Assembly (NCBI RefSeq): GCF_002776525.5
Contig: NC_045449.1
Span: 639,606-703,605 of the forward strand
Direction of reading: 5' to 3'
Length of the DNA: 64,000 nucleotides
From: Piliocolobus tephrosceles
Taxonomy: Eukaryota; Chordata; Mammalia; Primates; Cercopithecidae
The notes under the pieces were generated by a model. The model was not told the origin of the DNA. It ran no database searches and saw nothing but the letters and a program-made list of their open reading frames with translations. Position numbers and translations under genes: made by a program. Position 1 is the first letter of the stretch. Every line of letters begins with the position of its first letter. This document shows, in pieces, positions 63,802 through 64,000 of the stretch.

Positions 63802-64000
63802 GGCCAGACGCGGTGGCTCACGCCTGTCATCCCAGCACGTTGGGAGGCCGAGGCAGGCGTATCACCTGAGGTCAGGAGTTCGAGACCAGCCTGGCCAACA
63901 TAGTGAAATGCCATCTCTACTAAAAATACAAAAATTAGCCGGGCGTGGTGATGCAAGCCTGTAATCCCAGCACTTTGCGGGGCCAAGGTGGGAGGATCGC
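63802..64000 (+). mobile_element. Alu cut by the window end
   Basis: ggccagacgcggtggctcac; left arm S-like. After gggcgtggtgatgcaagcct it reads cccagcactttgcggggcca, a left-arm phrase in a right-arm place, so it is mosaic or duplicated. The rest lies beyond 64000. Confidence 0.9.

Noticed and set aside
1..64000. A new multi-gene system
   Set aside because: I found no supported genes, no operon-like layout and no clustered coding signals; the window is repeat-rich noncoding primate DNA.

Overview
The window is primate nuclear DNA, almost certainly from an Old World monkey. Roughly 85 Alu elements and Alu fragments take up close to 40% of it. About nine of them carry the variant bases known from the cercopithecid AluYRa group (aactagccgggcgaggtgg in the linker region and gagatccggccactgc in the right arm). 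Older layers are also present: MIR, L2, L1M fragments, MER20, MER5A, MER1-type and Tigger DNA transposons, and a MaLR solo LTR. High Alu and low young-L1 content is typical of GC-richer, gene-rich primate chromatin, so an intron or a spacer close to a gene is likely. No complete protein-coding gene, rRNA or tRNA gene can be supported. The longest open frames are antisense or sense translations of Alu.

Layout: 1-5 kb holds tandem Alus, a MaLR LTR split by an Alu, and an old L2 block carrying a 60-bp triplication and a 13-bp GC-box array. The 6-12 kb part holds an L1M 3' end split by an Alu, a nest of three Alus at 9.4-10.1 kb, and an AluJ containing seventeen exact-length copies of a 14-bp minisatellite. 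The 12-24 kb part has Alus and MIRs, a broken (ATCT)n array, a 37-bp minisatellite with a sequence gap, and a MER20 interrupted by an L1 3' end. The 24-33 kb part has a 56-bp minisatellite split by two Alus and a 100-N gap, a split MIR and a MER1-type element with a facing Alu pair.

The 33-43 kb part has more unique sequence, a Tigger inside an old L1 with Alus inside the Tigger, an Alu with its right-arm segment in three copies, and a 162-bp young L1 fragment with a clear target-site duplication (TSD). The 43-54 kb part has a chain of three Alus, a long plus-strand L2 (48.4-50.9 kb) containing four spaced CRE-like sites, and an exact 104-bp tandem duplication. The 54-64 kb part alternates Alus with unique sequence and ends in an Alu cut by the window edge. 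Facing Alu pairs recur throughout and would form long RNA hairpins if the region is transcribed.

Three runs of N (17886-17895, 18729-18738, 27834-27933) mark assembly gaps, two of them inside tandem arrays. Repeat family names come from recognition of remembered consensus features, without an alignment. Alu subfamily letters (J, S, Y, YRa) are age-class estimates. The remaining stretches are described as unique sequence, with any weak candidates (one possible exon, some possible conserved blocks) stated with low confidence. I do not see a previously undescribed biological system; the most unusual items are the tandem arrays and rearranged Alus.
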